From Clostridium beijerinckii HUN142 (GTDB lineage: Bacteria > Bacillota > Clostridia > Clostridiales > Clostridiaceae), in NCBI RefSeq assembly GCF_000621745.1, contig NZ_JHXK01000008.1, positions 280,046 through 344,045 of the forward strand: 64,000 nt of DNA. Direction: 5' to 3'. A program made the position numbers and the translations under genes. This document shows, piece after piece, positions 44,531-52,657 of the stretch; positions within the stretch are counted from its first letter, which is position 1, and every line of letters starts with the position of its first letter. Under the pieces are notes generated by a model that was not told the origin of the DNA, made no database searches, and was given only the letters and a program-made list of their open reading frames with translations.

Positions 44531-45209
44531 AAAATTTTGATAATTCATCTTGATCAGTTATTTTAATTTTTTTATTATCATACTTAATTAATTTATTATC
44601 CAAAAGTATTTTTAATGATCTGGATACAGTTTCTCTTTTTGAGCCTAGTAAATCTGCTAGATATGTTACACTTATATTCATATTAATGATTACTCCATCA
44701 TCACACTTAACACCATAATCTCTGCTAAGCTTCCAAAGTTTTGCCGCAAGTTTCTTTTCCATTCTCACTACCCCTGTTGCATTCTTTAGCTGCCTATATA
44801 ATCTTCTTACTTTCATTGCTAAAGAGCTCATAATATTCTTAGTAAGAATAAAATCTTCCTCCATAATTTTTAAGAATGTAGCTTTATCATAACTTAATAT
44901 GTAGGATTCCTCAAATATCTCACAATTTATAGATGATGGCAAGTCCTGTATTATTACATCATTAATCATTTTACCTTTACCCAAAATGAATATCACACGT
45001 TTATTTCCATTTTCATTCAGTTTATATAGAGATACACTTCCACTTAATACTACGTATAAAGTAGATACTTCTTCCTTATCTCTAAAAAGATGATTTCCAG
45101 TCTGATACTTTTTAACCTCTCCAAAATCCTTAAGCTTTTTTAGGGATGCTTTAGAAACACCATTAAATATTTCTAACTCATCTAACTGTTCTTCAGAAAT
45201 ATTTTTCAT
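44517..45209 (-). CDS. Crp/Fnr family regulator with RETVSR recognition helix
   Basis: 230 residues: cyclic-nucleotide-binding-like sensor domain (about 20-140), dimer helix, and a C-terminal helix-turn-helix VTYLADLLGSKRETVSRSLKILL. The RETVSR stretch matches E. coli Crp RETVGR, whose E and R read GTGA half-sites. No N-terminal Fnr cysteine cluster. It lies directly upstream of the FNT-asrABC operon, which has a GTGA-N6-TCAC dyad in its promoter, so it is the probable activator (inference). ATG start six bases after AGGAG. Confidence 0.88.
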   Translation of the reverse strand: MKNISEEQLDELEIFNGVSKASLKKLKDFGEVKKYQTGNHLFRDKEEVSTLYVVLSGSVSLYKLNENGNKRVIFILGKGKMINDVIIQDLPSSINCEIFEESYILSYDKATFLKIMEEDFILTKNIMSSLAMKVRRLYRQLKNATGVVRMEKKLAAKLWKLSRDYGVKCDDGVIINMNISVTYLADLLGSKRETVSRSLKILLDNKLIKYDNKKIKITDQDELSKFFKAP

Positions 45210-45356
45210 AAATAACTCCTAATTACTTACCATAAAATTAATAAAATAATATTTATTATAGTAAGCTAACTTAATAATTCTATCATGATACAATTATTTT
45301 ATATTAATGATTTCTATGTATATCTCTACTTTATAAAATATCAATATGTCCTAATT

Positions 45357-46037
45357 TTAATCAAATAATTCTGCTTCTAGCTCTTCAATATTTAAAATTT
45401 TAATTACATTTCTATCAAACTCAATATAATTTAAATCTCTAAGATTCATTAATTCTCTAGATAAAGATGGCCTAGGAATACCTAATGATGAGGCAATTTC
45501 TTCTTTATTTTCTTTCAATTTAACTATTTCGCTTTTTTGAGCCTTTGCCTGTTCCAATATGTAGTTTATCACTTTGTGTTTGATACTTTTAAAAGCTATA
45601 CTTTTTATTTTAGAATTTAGCATAAATATTTTATTGCTCAATGCGGACATAAAGTTTCCCAATACTCTTTCATCACTTGTACATAATTTCAATATATCTG
45701 CTCTGCTTATATAAAGTATGTTACATTCACTAAGAGCTATCACTGTAGATGGATATCTTGATTTTTTGGAGAATACCAATGCTTCACCAAATACATCTCC
45801 ATTATTTAGTCTTTTTAAAATTATTTGTTTTCCGCTAAGGTATATTCTTTGAATTTCAACTACACCCTCTAATACAAATCCTAAACTATTGCATTCGTCT
45901 TCTTCATTTGCAATAATTTCTCCTTTTTTATATGATCTTAAGTGATATCCAATATTTGAAATAAGCTTTTTAATTTCCTCACCACTTAAATCTTGAAAAA
46001 ATTCATTTCCCTTTAATTTATTAAGTACATCTTCCAT
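45357..46037 (-). CDS. Crp/Fnr family regulator with RPSLSR recognition helix
   Basis: 226 residues: cNMP-binding-like domain (about 15-130, NEEDECNSLGFVLEGVVEIQ), dimer helix, and HTH EEIASSLGIPRPSLSRELMNL. The second recognition position is proline rather than glutamate, so it should not read GTGA; anaerobe regulators with this RPSLSR helix read other half-sites. It is a candidate for the GTWWC-N4-GAAAC motif before hcp and the Fe-S protein gene (inference). ATG start after GGAGG. It follows the OhrR-like gene by 54 bases. Confidence 0.88.
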   Translation of the reverse strand: MEDVLNKLKGNEFFQDLSGEEIKKLISNIGYHLRSYKKGEIIANEEDECNSLGFVLEGVVEIQRIYLSGKQIILKRLNNGDVFGEALVFSKKSRYPSTVIALSECNILYISRADILKLCTSDERVLGNFMSALSNKIFMLNSKIKSIAFKSIKHKVINYILEQAKAQKSEIVKLKENKEEIASSLGIPRPSLSRELMNLRDLNYIEFDRNVIKILNIEELEAELFD

Positions 46038-46091
46038 TCAGAAATTCCTCCAAAAAATATCGAATCAAACCGTGAACAAAATAGTCCAAAA

Positions 46092-46532
46092 TTATTCCAA
46101 AGATTTTAGTAGCTCATCTAAATACCTTTTTAATTCAATAGCAGTTTCACTTGATATGTTAGATTTACATACTATTTGACGTGGTACTTCTAATATGTCA
46201 TCCTTTAGAAGCCTTCCTTTTTCAGTTAATTCAACAACTACTACTCTATCATCATTTGAATCTCTATATCTTGTTATTAGTCCCATGCCTTCAATTTTCT
46301 TTAATAGTGGCGTTAATGTACCAGAATCTAAGTGCAATCTTCTTCCTATATCCTTAACCGTACTCTTTTCATCTTCCCATAATACAAGCATTGCAATATA
46401 TTGTGTATATGTTAGATTGAATTTATCTAGAATTGGTTTATATAATTTTATTATTTCCCTTGATGCTGCATATAAAGAAAAGCAAACTTGATTGTCTAAT
46501 TTGATACTTTCATATTTTTTTGATTTATTCAT
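46092..46532 (-). CDS. MarR family regulator, OhrR-like
   Basis: 146 residues with the OhrR pattern: the peroxide-sensing cysteine near the N-terminus (Cys17, LDNQVCFSLYAASREIIKLYKP), LTYTQYIAMLVLWE, and the winged helix VKDIGRRLHLDSGTLTPLLKKIE with the DDRVVVVELTEKG wing. A second cysteine near residue 120 (QIVCKSN) suggests a two-cysteine mechanism. It represses genes for organic peroxide defence until the cysteine is oxidised; ohr itself is not in the window. ATG start after GGAG; the eight extra upstream codons of the longer frame are not supported. Confidence 0.87.
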   Translation of the reverse strand: MNKSKKYESIKLDNQVCFSLYAASREIIKLYKPILDKFNLTYTQYIAMLVLWEDEKSTVKDIGRRLHLDSGTLTPLLKKIEGMGLITRYRDSNDDRVVVVELTEKGRLLKDDILEVPRQIVCKSNISSETAIELKRYLDELLKSLE

Positions 46533-46587
46533 AATTCTTTCTCCTATAACCGCCATATCATTTATATAAATTTAATTTTAACAAACC

Positions 46588-46612
46588 AAAGTAAGTTTAA
46601 CTTTTTTACTTT
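46588..46612 (-). promoter_or_regulatory. Candidate operator upstream of the OhrR-like gene
   Basis: Dyad AAAGTAA-N11-TTACTTT (46588-46594, 46606-46612), 56 bases before the regulator start. The position suits autoregulation, but the sequence does not match an OhrR consensus I can recall. Confidence 0.35.
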
Positions 46613-46705
46613 AGTATGTCAATTTTAATATAGCACTTTTCGTCCAATACATAAAGCTTACTTAGACGCAATATTATAGATACATATCTTATCTACATAG
46701 CTTTA

Positions 46706-47572
46706 CTATTTTTTAGCAATGGAATCTACATAACTTACTGCTGACAAAGCTGCTATATTTCCTTCTCCAGCTGACTTTATATATTGATATGGCTTTCCAA
46801 CAATATCACCAGCCGCAAAACATCCTTTAATACTTGTTCTCATTAATCTATCTACCTCAATATGGTTATCAACTATCTTTAATCCTGGTACTAATTGCCC
46901 TGGAGAAATACTATCTCTAAGTATAAAAATACCGTCTGTTTCAATTTCAGAATTTTTTAACTTCAGTTTGCTTACTTTATCCTCTCCTATAATTCCAACT
47001 GGCATATCATTTATAATTTCTATAGAAGGATCTACCTCAACTTTTTCCTTATACATAGGAATGTAATTTACCTTAGATGCTATTGATGCAATAAAATTAG
47101 CCTCTTCTTCCTCATGCTTATTATAAGAAACTATTGTAACTACTTTTCCTCTATATAATGGAGCATCACAAGTTGCGCAATATCCTACTCCTTTTCCAAG
47201 AAGTCTTTCTTCTCCATCAAATAATTTTCCATATTCAACACCTGTGGCTAATATTACTGATGTAGCTTCATACATTTTTTCATTTACCATTAAAGCAAAA
47301 TAGTCTCCCATGGCATATACATTGTTAATTCGCTCTTCAGTTATACTTATATCCATTTCTTCTAAATGTTTATTAAATTCTTCTTGCAATTCTTTACCAC
47401 TTTTTTTATAAAAACCTAGATAGTTATTTATTTCATGAGCTTTTGCAAGCTTACTAGTAAGTTCCTTATTGCCAAATACTATAAACTTTTTCTTTCTTAT
47501 TCTCGCATTCAATGCAGCTGACAAACCTGCAGGCCCACTTCCTATTATTGCAATATCATATCTTTCGCTCAT
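46706..47572 (-). CDS. Thioredoxin reductase-like flavoprotein without NADPH motif, probably ferredoxin-dependent
   Basis: 288 residues, FAD-binding GSGPAGLSAALNA at the N-terminus, redox pair Cys132-Ala-Thr-Cys135, and the C-terminal GCFAAGDIVGKPYQYIKSAGEG FAD motif. The second Rossmann domain should read GGGxSA and then HRRDxFR; here it reads VTIVSYNKHEEEEANF and PMYKEKVE, so NADPH cannot be bound in the usual way. Clostridial ferredoxin-dependent flavin thioredoxin reductases show this loss. It lies beside gpx and trxA, its likely downstream partners. ATG start seven bases after GGAGG. About 30 residues shorter than E. coli TrxB. Confidence 0.85.
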   Translation of the reverse strand: MSERYDIAIIGSGPAGLSAALNARIRKKKFIVFGNKELTSKLAKAHEINNYLGFYKKSGKELQEEFNKHLEEMDISITEERINNVYAMGDYFALMVNEKMYEATSVILATGVEYGKLFDGEERLLGKGVGYCATCDAPLYRGKVVTIVSYNKHEEEEANFIASIASKVNYIPMYKEKVEVDPSIEIINDMPVGIIGEDKVSKLKLKNSEIETDGIFILRDSISPGQLVPGLKIVDNHIEVDRLMRTSIKGCFAAGDIVGKPYQYIKSAGEGNIAALSAVSYVDSIAKK

Positions 47573-47698
47573 CTTTTTTCCTCCATTTACGTATATTTAA
47601 TTAGACTTCCATTCCCTTTTATAAATCCCTGTATTTAAACTATATAATTATAATATATCTTCTACATTGCTTAATGTCCATTTCAAAAACATAATAAT

Positions 47699-48178
47699 TT
47701 AACAATTTAGCAATTTTATAATATCTTCTTTAATTTTTAGCGGTTTTGTTGTTGGCGAGTATCTTTCAATAACTTCTCCATCTTTATTAACTAAAAACTT
47801 AGTAAAGTTCCATTTTATATCTTTATTGAATAACCCTCTTTTTTTACTTTTCAAAAATTCATATAACGGATGTGTATTAGTTCCATTTACATCAATTTTC
47901 TCAAACATTGTAAAAGTAACTCCATAATTTAATTTACAAAATGAATGTATTTCCTCATTGCTTGATGGATCTTGTTTGGCAAACTGATTACATGGGAAAC
48001 CCAATATTTCTAATCCCTGATCTTTATATTCCTTATAAATATCTTCTAACTCTTCAAATTGTGGTGTTAATCCGCACTTACTCGCAGTGTTTACTATTAA
48101 AACTACTTTTCCTTTATATTCTTCCATTTTTACTTCTTGACCATTCATTTTATTTGCAAAAAAATTATAAAACTCCAT
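47699..48178 (-). CDS. Glutathione peroxidase-family thiol peroxidase
   Basis: 159 residues, thioredoxin fold. The peroxidatic residue is Cys35 in [11 protein letters not shown], followed by [12 protein letters not shown] and the [12 protein letters not shown] motif. The selenocysteine of animal enzymes is a plain cysteine (TGC). Bacterial enzymes of this type use thioredoxin, which fits the thioredoxin gene just upstream and the reductase just downstream. ATG start after AGGAG. Confidence 0.92.
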   Translation of the reverse strand: MEFYNFFANKMNGQEVKMEEYKGKVVLIVNTASKCGLTPQFEELEDIYKEYKDQGLEILGFPCNQFAKQDPSSNEEIHSFCKLNYGVTFTMFEKIDVNGTNTHPLYEFLKSKKRGLFNKDIKWNFTKFLVNKDGEVIERYSPTTKPLKIKEDIIKLLNC

Positions 48179-48258
48179 ACTTATCTCTCCTTATATAATT
48201 ATAATGTTAAAATAAACTTTACAAAATTAAATTTTATACAACTTATATTCTTAAAATT

Positions 48259-48293
48259 AAAACATAGTACATTTTGCTGCTGCACTATGTTTT
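48259..48293 (-). terminator. Terminator after trxA
   Basis: Ten-base stem AAAACATAGT / ACTATGTTTT with a 15-base loop, T-rich on the minus-strand exit. About 15 bases after the trxA stop. Confidence 0.7.
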
Positions 48294-48309
48294 TAATATA
48301 AAAATTTTT

Positions 48310-48618
48310 TTATAGATTACTTGTAATTGCTTCTTGAATTTTTTCTTTTGGTAGAAATCCTATAAGTTGTTCTACTTTTTGCCCATCTTTGAATATTATC
48401 ATTGTTGGAACACTTGAAATTTGAAACTCATTTGCTAAATCTAAACTTTGATCTATGTCAACTTTAATAAATTTAGCCTTTCCTTCCATTTCGCTTGATA
48501 ATCCTTCAAGCACTGGAGATAACATTTTACAAGGTCCACACCAAGTTGCAAAAAAATCTACAACTGTAACTCCACTCTCTATTTCATTTTTAAATTCATT
48601 AGTATCTACTATTTTCAT
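48310..48618 (-). CDS. trxA: Thioredoxin
   Basis: 102 residues with the WCGPC active site (Cys27, Cys30), conserved Asp21, cis-proline in VPTMIIF and the C-terminal GFLPKEKIQEAI helix. Soluble dithiol carrier; likely reduced by the flavoprotein 0.7 kb downstream and used by the peroxidase between them. ATG start eight bases after GGAGG. A consensus promoter lies 140 bases upstream. Confidence 0.95.
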   Translation of the reverse strand: MKIVDTNEFKNEIESGVTVVDFFATWCGPCKMLSPVLEGLSSEMEGKAKFIKVDIDQSLDLANEFQISSVPTMIIFKDGQKVEQLIGFLPKEKIQEAITSNL

Positions 48619-48758
48619 ATTCTATTCCTCCATCTTATAAATTAAACTAAAGTTTTCTAAAACATATCTTTAGCTATTTTAAACTTTTTTTATATTTACT
48701 ATTCATCACACAAATTTAATTTATATAAATTAAATTTAACTCAACCTTTTATAATCAT

Positions 48759-48787
48759 ATTGTACTTTTTATAATATTCATTGTCAA
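48759..48787 (-). promoter_or_regulatory. Promoter of trxA
   Basis: Minus strand TTGACA (48782-48787), 17-base spacer, TACAAT (48759-48764): near-consensus sigma-A. Confidence 0.7.
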
Positions 48788-48812
48788 TATTTTTATTATT
48801 ATTTAACTATAT

Positions 48813-48858
48813 AAAAAATCGGCTTAAAATGCAAATATTTCTTTACATTTAAGCCGAC
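48813..48858 (-). terminator. Terminator after the hypothetical coiled-coil gene
   Basis: Stem TCGGCTTAAAATG / CATTTAAGCCGA (one bulge) with a 14-base loop, followed on the minus strand by TTTTTTATA. Confidence 0.85.
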
Positions 48859-48890
48859 TTATTTAAAATATGAAGATTAATCTAAATACT

Positions 48891-49658
48891 CTATTTCACT
48901 ATAACTTTAAATTCATCAAAGTTTATCTTATATTCTGTTAACATATCTATAACAGTATCCCTAAAAGAATTTTGTGGAGACTTTTTTTCAACTGGTTTAA
49001 TTTCTTTCATTACCTTATTAATATTTTTATTTTTTTTATATTTTTTTGTTAGAACTTCAGCTGTTTTTACAAGTAAGTCATCCCAATTTTCAACTTCTAT
49101 AATATTATTATCTAATTTTATTGCTTTTGGTTCCTTTAATGAAAAATCCTTATATATTTCTATTGCATCTTCATTAATTAAAATATCTTTTAATTCTTTT
49201 TTTTCTTCATCTATAGATGCTTCTTTCTTAATCTCTATGAATTCTTTGCTTACTTTGCAAATACTTTCTTCACTAGATTGCATGTTTTTCTCATACTCAT
49301 CTTGCATCCATTTAATATATTCATTTATATTTTCAACAACACCATATATAGCTATAGATGTATCTCTATGAGCTTTACTTAATTTAAAATCTCTATCTTT
49401 TTTAATGATTTCACTTGATTTATCTTCAATGTGATCTATTGTATTTTCTAATATGCTTGCCAAGTTACTCAGACCACTTTGAATTTCAATGGACATAGAT
49501 GGAAAGTTTTTAATTAAATACTGAATCGTGTCTACATCAAAAAGTGATAAATTTTTCTTTTTAGAAATTCTTTTATCAATTCCTAAATTCTCAATTTTAG
49601 TTTCACTAGTCACTTGAACTTCTTTTTCTTGAATATCATCTTTTTTAAAAAAACCCAT
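48891..49658 (-). CDS. Hypothetical soluble helical protein
   Basis: 255 residues, no signal peptide or membrane helix, lysine- and glutamate-rich. An N-terminal basic stretch (KRISKKKNLS) is followed by long helices (about 45-155) and a conserved-looking C-terminus with ENWDDLLVKTAEVLTKKYKK and SFRDTVIDMLTEYKINFDEF. I do not recognise a domain. Weak ribosome site (GGGG) before the ATG. Own terminator, so monocistronic. Composition matches the neighbours. Confidence 0.7.
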   Translation of the reverse strand: MGFFKKDDIQEKEVQVTSETKIENLGIDKRISKKKNLSLFDVDTIQYLIKNFPSMSIEIQSGLSNLASILENTIDHIEDKSSEIIKKDRDFKLSKAHRDTSIAIYGVVENINEYIKWMQDEYEKNMQSSEESICKVSKEFIEIKKEASIDEEKKELKDILINEDAIEIYKDFSLKEPKAIKLDNNIIEVENWDDLLVKTAEVLTKKYKKNKNINKVMKEIKPVEKKSPQNSFRDTVIDMLTEYKINFDEFKVIVK

Positions 49659-49856
49659 TACTTGACAACCCCATTCATATATTATTTATATAAATATTTT
49701 ACCATATTATTACATTTATGTATCAATTTTAGGATTCTTTTATATTATTTTTTTGTAATTTCTACTATTCGATATAATTTAAAGAGTATAGTATATTATA
49801 CTGGTGTTATAATCAACTCACCTTTCCTTACACTATATTCTTTTAATATCATATAT

Positions 49857-50615
49857 TTATATTAATTCTTCCTTCTTTATATATGGATTTAAATATCTGT
49901 TCTTTTTAATTGTAGATTTTCCTATATTTATCGCTTCTTTAGGACATATATTTATACATGCCATACAATCTGTGCATTTACCTAACCATTTTGGTCTATT
50001 ATCTTCCATCAAAATATTATCTACTGGGCAGACTTTTTTACACATATTACAGCTAATGCATTTCTCATTTACATTAAAGTTTTTGTCTTTATTTCTATAA
50101 AAATCTTTCCATATCTTATATGTCAAATTTCCAATTCCAGCTTTAAAGTTAATTTCTTTAGTATCTCTTCTCTTGATTGACTCTATAAAATCGGCTATCT
50201 TACTTTCATTTTCTTTTATAGTTTCCTCAGCTCTAACTTTAGTAGGATTTCTACCTGCTCGTATATAATTAGAAATGTACCTAAGTGTGCAATAACTACT
50301 TATTTTAACATTACTTTTTAATAATTTATTAATTTGAATAAAGCTAGTATTTGCTCCGCCTCCTCCTGTAACTCCAATTGCAAAAATATATGCATCTTGA
50401 TTTATCTTTAACTTTGAGATAAATTCATTAACAACAATCGGTAGTCCTGAACAGTGGATTGGATATATAAATCCAATAATATCTTCGCAAATTTCAAGCT
50501 TGTTTTCTTTTAATGCCTTACTCATAGACACCAATTCGCAATTTTCAAAACTTTCTTTTATTATTTTTGCTACATACAACGAATTACCAGTAGATGTATT
50601 ATAAAATATCTTCAT
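49857..50615 (-). CDS. EFR1 family flavodoxin-ferredoxin protein
   Basis: 252 residues. An N-terminal flavodoxin-like domain (IFYNTSTGNSLYVAKII for the FMN phosphate loop, GFIYPIHCSGLP) and a C-terminal two-cluster ferredoxin (CISCNMCKKVCP and CTDCMACINICPKEAI). Such fusions can move electrons between FMN and two [4Fe-4S] clusters; partners are unknown. ATG start after GAGGAG. Single gene between the hypothetical protein and pepF. Confidence 0.92.
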   Translation of the reverse strand: MKIFYNTSTGNSLYVAKIIKESFENCELVSMSKALKENKLEICEDIIGFIYPIHCSGLPIVVNEFISKLKINQDAYIFAIGVTGGGGANTSFIQINKLLKSNVKISSYCTLRYISNYIRAGRNPTKVRAEETIKENESKIADFIESIKRRDTKEINFKAGIGNLTYKIWKDFYRNKDKNFNVNEKCISCNMCKKVCPVDNILMEDNRPKWLGKCTDCMACINICPKEAINIGKSTIKKNRYLNPYIKKEELI

Positions 50616-50703
50616 TTAATATTACTCCTCTAACCCCTACTATATCTATTGTTCATCAAATAAAAATATATTTATTTGATGAATAATTCCATGAAAACTT
50701 TTC

Positions 50704-52479
50704 TTATTTATTACTAAGATCTATAAATTCTTCTATATCCTCTTCTATAGTTTTTAAAGAATTTCTCCAGAATTCTGTATCATTTATATCTATGCCCATA
50801 ACTTTTGCTACATCGGCTATTTTATTTTTTCCTGTAATTGAAAGCAATTTTTCATAATCTTTTGAAAAAGTTTTTCCCTTTTTTAAATATTCAGCATATA
50901 ATCCTTTTGCAAATAATAATCCAAACGCATAAGGAAAATTATAATAATTATACTCCGCATCATAATAATGAGGTTTCCAAGTCCACATGTATGGATGTAA
51001 AAAATCAGGATCTAATCCATCTCCATATGCTTCTCTTTGAGCATTCAGCATAAGACCCTTTATTTCATCAACACTTAATGAACTCTCTTTTCTAGCTTCA
51101 AAAAGTGATTTTTCAAATAGGAATCTAGAGTATATATCAACAATAACTTGAGTGCAATCGCTAATTTCAGTTTCAAGGATTGCTAAGGCTTCATTCTTAG
51201 AAGCATCTTTTATTGCTGCCTTTTTTATTATTGTTTCACAAAATGTAGATGCGGTTTCTGCTATCGGCATTGGATAATCTGAATTTAACGTAGTCTCATT
51301 ATTTAAACACTCTCCGTGAAAACCATGACCTAATTCATGGGCAAGAGTTACTACATCTCCAAAATTATCGCCATAGTTTAGGAGTATTCTACTCTCTCCA
51401 TTGAAATGTAGATTCTCGCAAAAAGCTCCACCTACTTTTCCTTCCTTTGGTTTCACATCTATCCAATGATTATCAATTGCTTTCCTTGCAAAATCTCCTA
51501 GGTTGTCACTAAATGTTCTGAAGTTTTTTTCAACAAATTTAGTACCTTCTTCGTATGTAAACTTCATATCTGCTTCGCAAACAGGTGCATATAAATCATA
51601 AAATGGTAGTCCGTTTTTATGACCTAACATTTCACCTTTTCTTCTCAAGTATTTTCTAAATACCGGAAGACTTTCTTTCATAGCTAAAAACATTGCCTCT
51701 AAAGACTCTTCACTCATTCTTGAGTCTATAAGTGTTTTTTCAAGTGGAGATTTATATCCCCTAAAATCACAAACTGTTAACACTTCACCCTTTATTCCAT
51801 TTAATGCTGCAGCTACACCTTCTTCTATTTTTTTATAAGATTTTATTTCTGCTTCATATGCTTTTTTTCTTACAGTTGCATCCTTATCATAGGCCATATT
51901 TAAAACCATTGTTAATGGTATATGCTTAATTTCATTATCTTCTTCAATTTCTACTAATAATGTGGAAATCAAATTATCCTTAAGTTTCACCCATGCATTT
52001 GAACCTGTATTTTTCATATTAGCAATTATACTTTCTTCCTTATCGCTGAGCAAATATTGACTTTGTTCAACTATATTTTTTAACATAAATTCATGTTCTT
52101 TAAGCAGTTTAGATTTACTTATTATTTCCTCCAAGCTATCTATACTACTAATATATCTTTCAAACTTAACTGAACTTCCAATTAGATTTGTTAATTTCTT
52201 TTCTAAAATATCTGAATACCTCAATGCATTCTTATCTTTTGTATTTACACTTAAGCTTAGATTGATAAAAATGCTAATTCTACTAGATAAGTCTGTTACT
52301 TTTGTAAATTTATTTATATAGTCTTCTAATTTTTCTACTAAGTTATCTTTATTTTTAGTTACTTCTGATGCCCATTTATTGATTTCTTCAATAATATCTG
52401 TTAATTTATTTAAGTCTTGTTTAAATTCATCACTATCAAAAGATGGATATACTTCTTTTAAACTCCAATTTAATTCCAT
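50704..52479 (-). CDS. pepF: Oligoendopeptidase F
   Basis: 591-residue M3B zinc peptidase. The zinc motif HELGHGFHG begins at His381 (H381, E382, H385), with the third ligand in the MPIAETASTFCE helix. N-terminal PepF domain (about 110-180) and the C-terminal KPHYYDAEYNYYNFPYAFG region are present. Cytoplasmic enzyme that cuts medium-size peptides. ATG start nine bases after GGAG. Monocistronic. Confidence 0.96.
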   Translation of the reverse strand: MELNWSLKEVYPSFDSDEFKQDLNKLTDIIEEINKWASEVTKNKDNLVEKLEDYINKFTKVTDLSSRISIFINLSLSVNTKDKNALRYSDILEKKLTNLIGSSVKFERYISSIDSLEEIISKSKLLKEHEFMLKNIVEQSQYLLSDKEESIIANMKNTGSNAWVKLKDNLISTLLVEIEEDNEIKHIPLTMVLNMAYDKDATVRKKAYEAEIKSYKKIEEGVAAALNGIKGEVLTVCDFRGYKSPLEKTLIDSRMSEESLEAMFLAMKESLPVFRKYLRRKGEMLGHKNGLPFYDLYAPVCEADMKFTYEEGTKFVEKNFRTFSDNLGDFARKAIDNHWIDVKPKEGKVGGAFCENLHFNGESRILLNYGDNFGDVVTLAHELGHGFHGECLNNETTLNSDYPMPIAETASTFCETIIKKAAIKDASKNEALAILETEISDCTQVIVDIYSRFLFEKSLFEARKESSLSVDEIKGLMLNAQREAYGDGLDPDFLHPYMWTWKPHYYDAEYNYYNFPYAFGLLFAKGLYAEYLKKGKTFSKDYEKLLSITGKNKIADVAKVMGIDINDTEFWRNSLKTIEEDIEEFIDLSNK

Positions 52480-52576
52480 AAATATTCACTCCAAGTCTGT
52501 ATTTATATTTTTCCTAATTTTATTATATACCATTATAATATCAATTATAGGCTATAAAATATTCATTATATAATAA

Positions 52577-52624
52577 AAATCTAGAAGTTAACTAATAATA
52601 ATTTTAGTTTACCCTCTAGATTTT
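52577..52624 (-). terminator. Terminator after the GH31 gene
   Basis: Stem AAATCTAGA...TCTAGATTT with inner ACTAA/TTAGT pairing, followed by TTTTATTAT on the minus strand. About 35 bases after the stop. Confidence 0.75.
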
Positions 52625-52657
52625 CACTGATACTATATGTGCTTTATATTGAAATTG

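Noticed and set aside
47699..48178. Selenoprotein glutathione peroxidase
   Set aside because: The active-site codon is TGC (cysteine 35) and the frame has no internal TGA.
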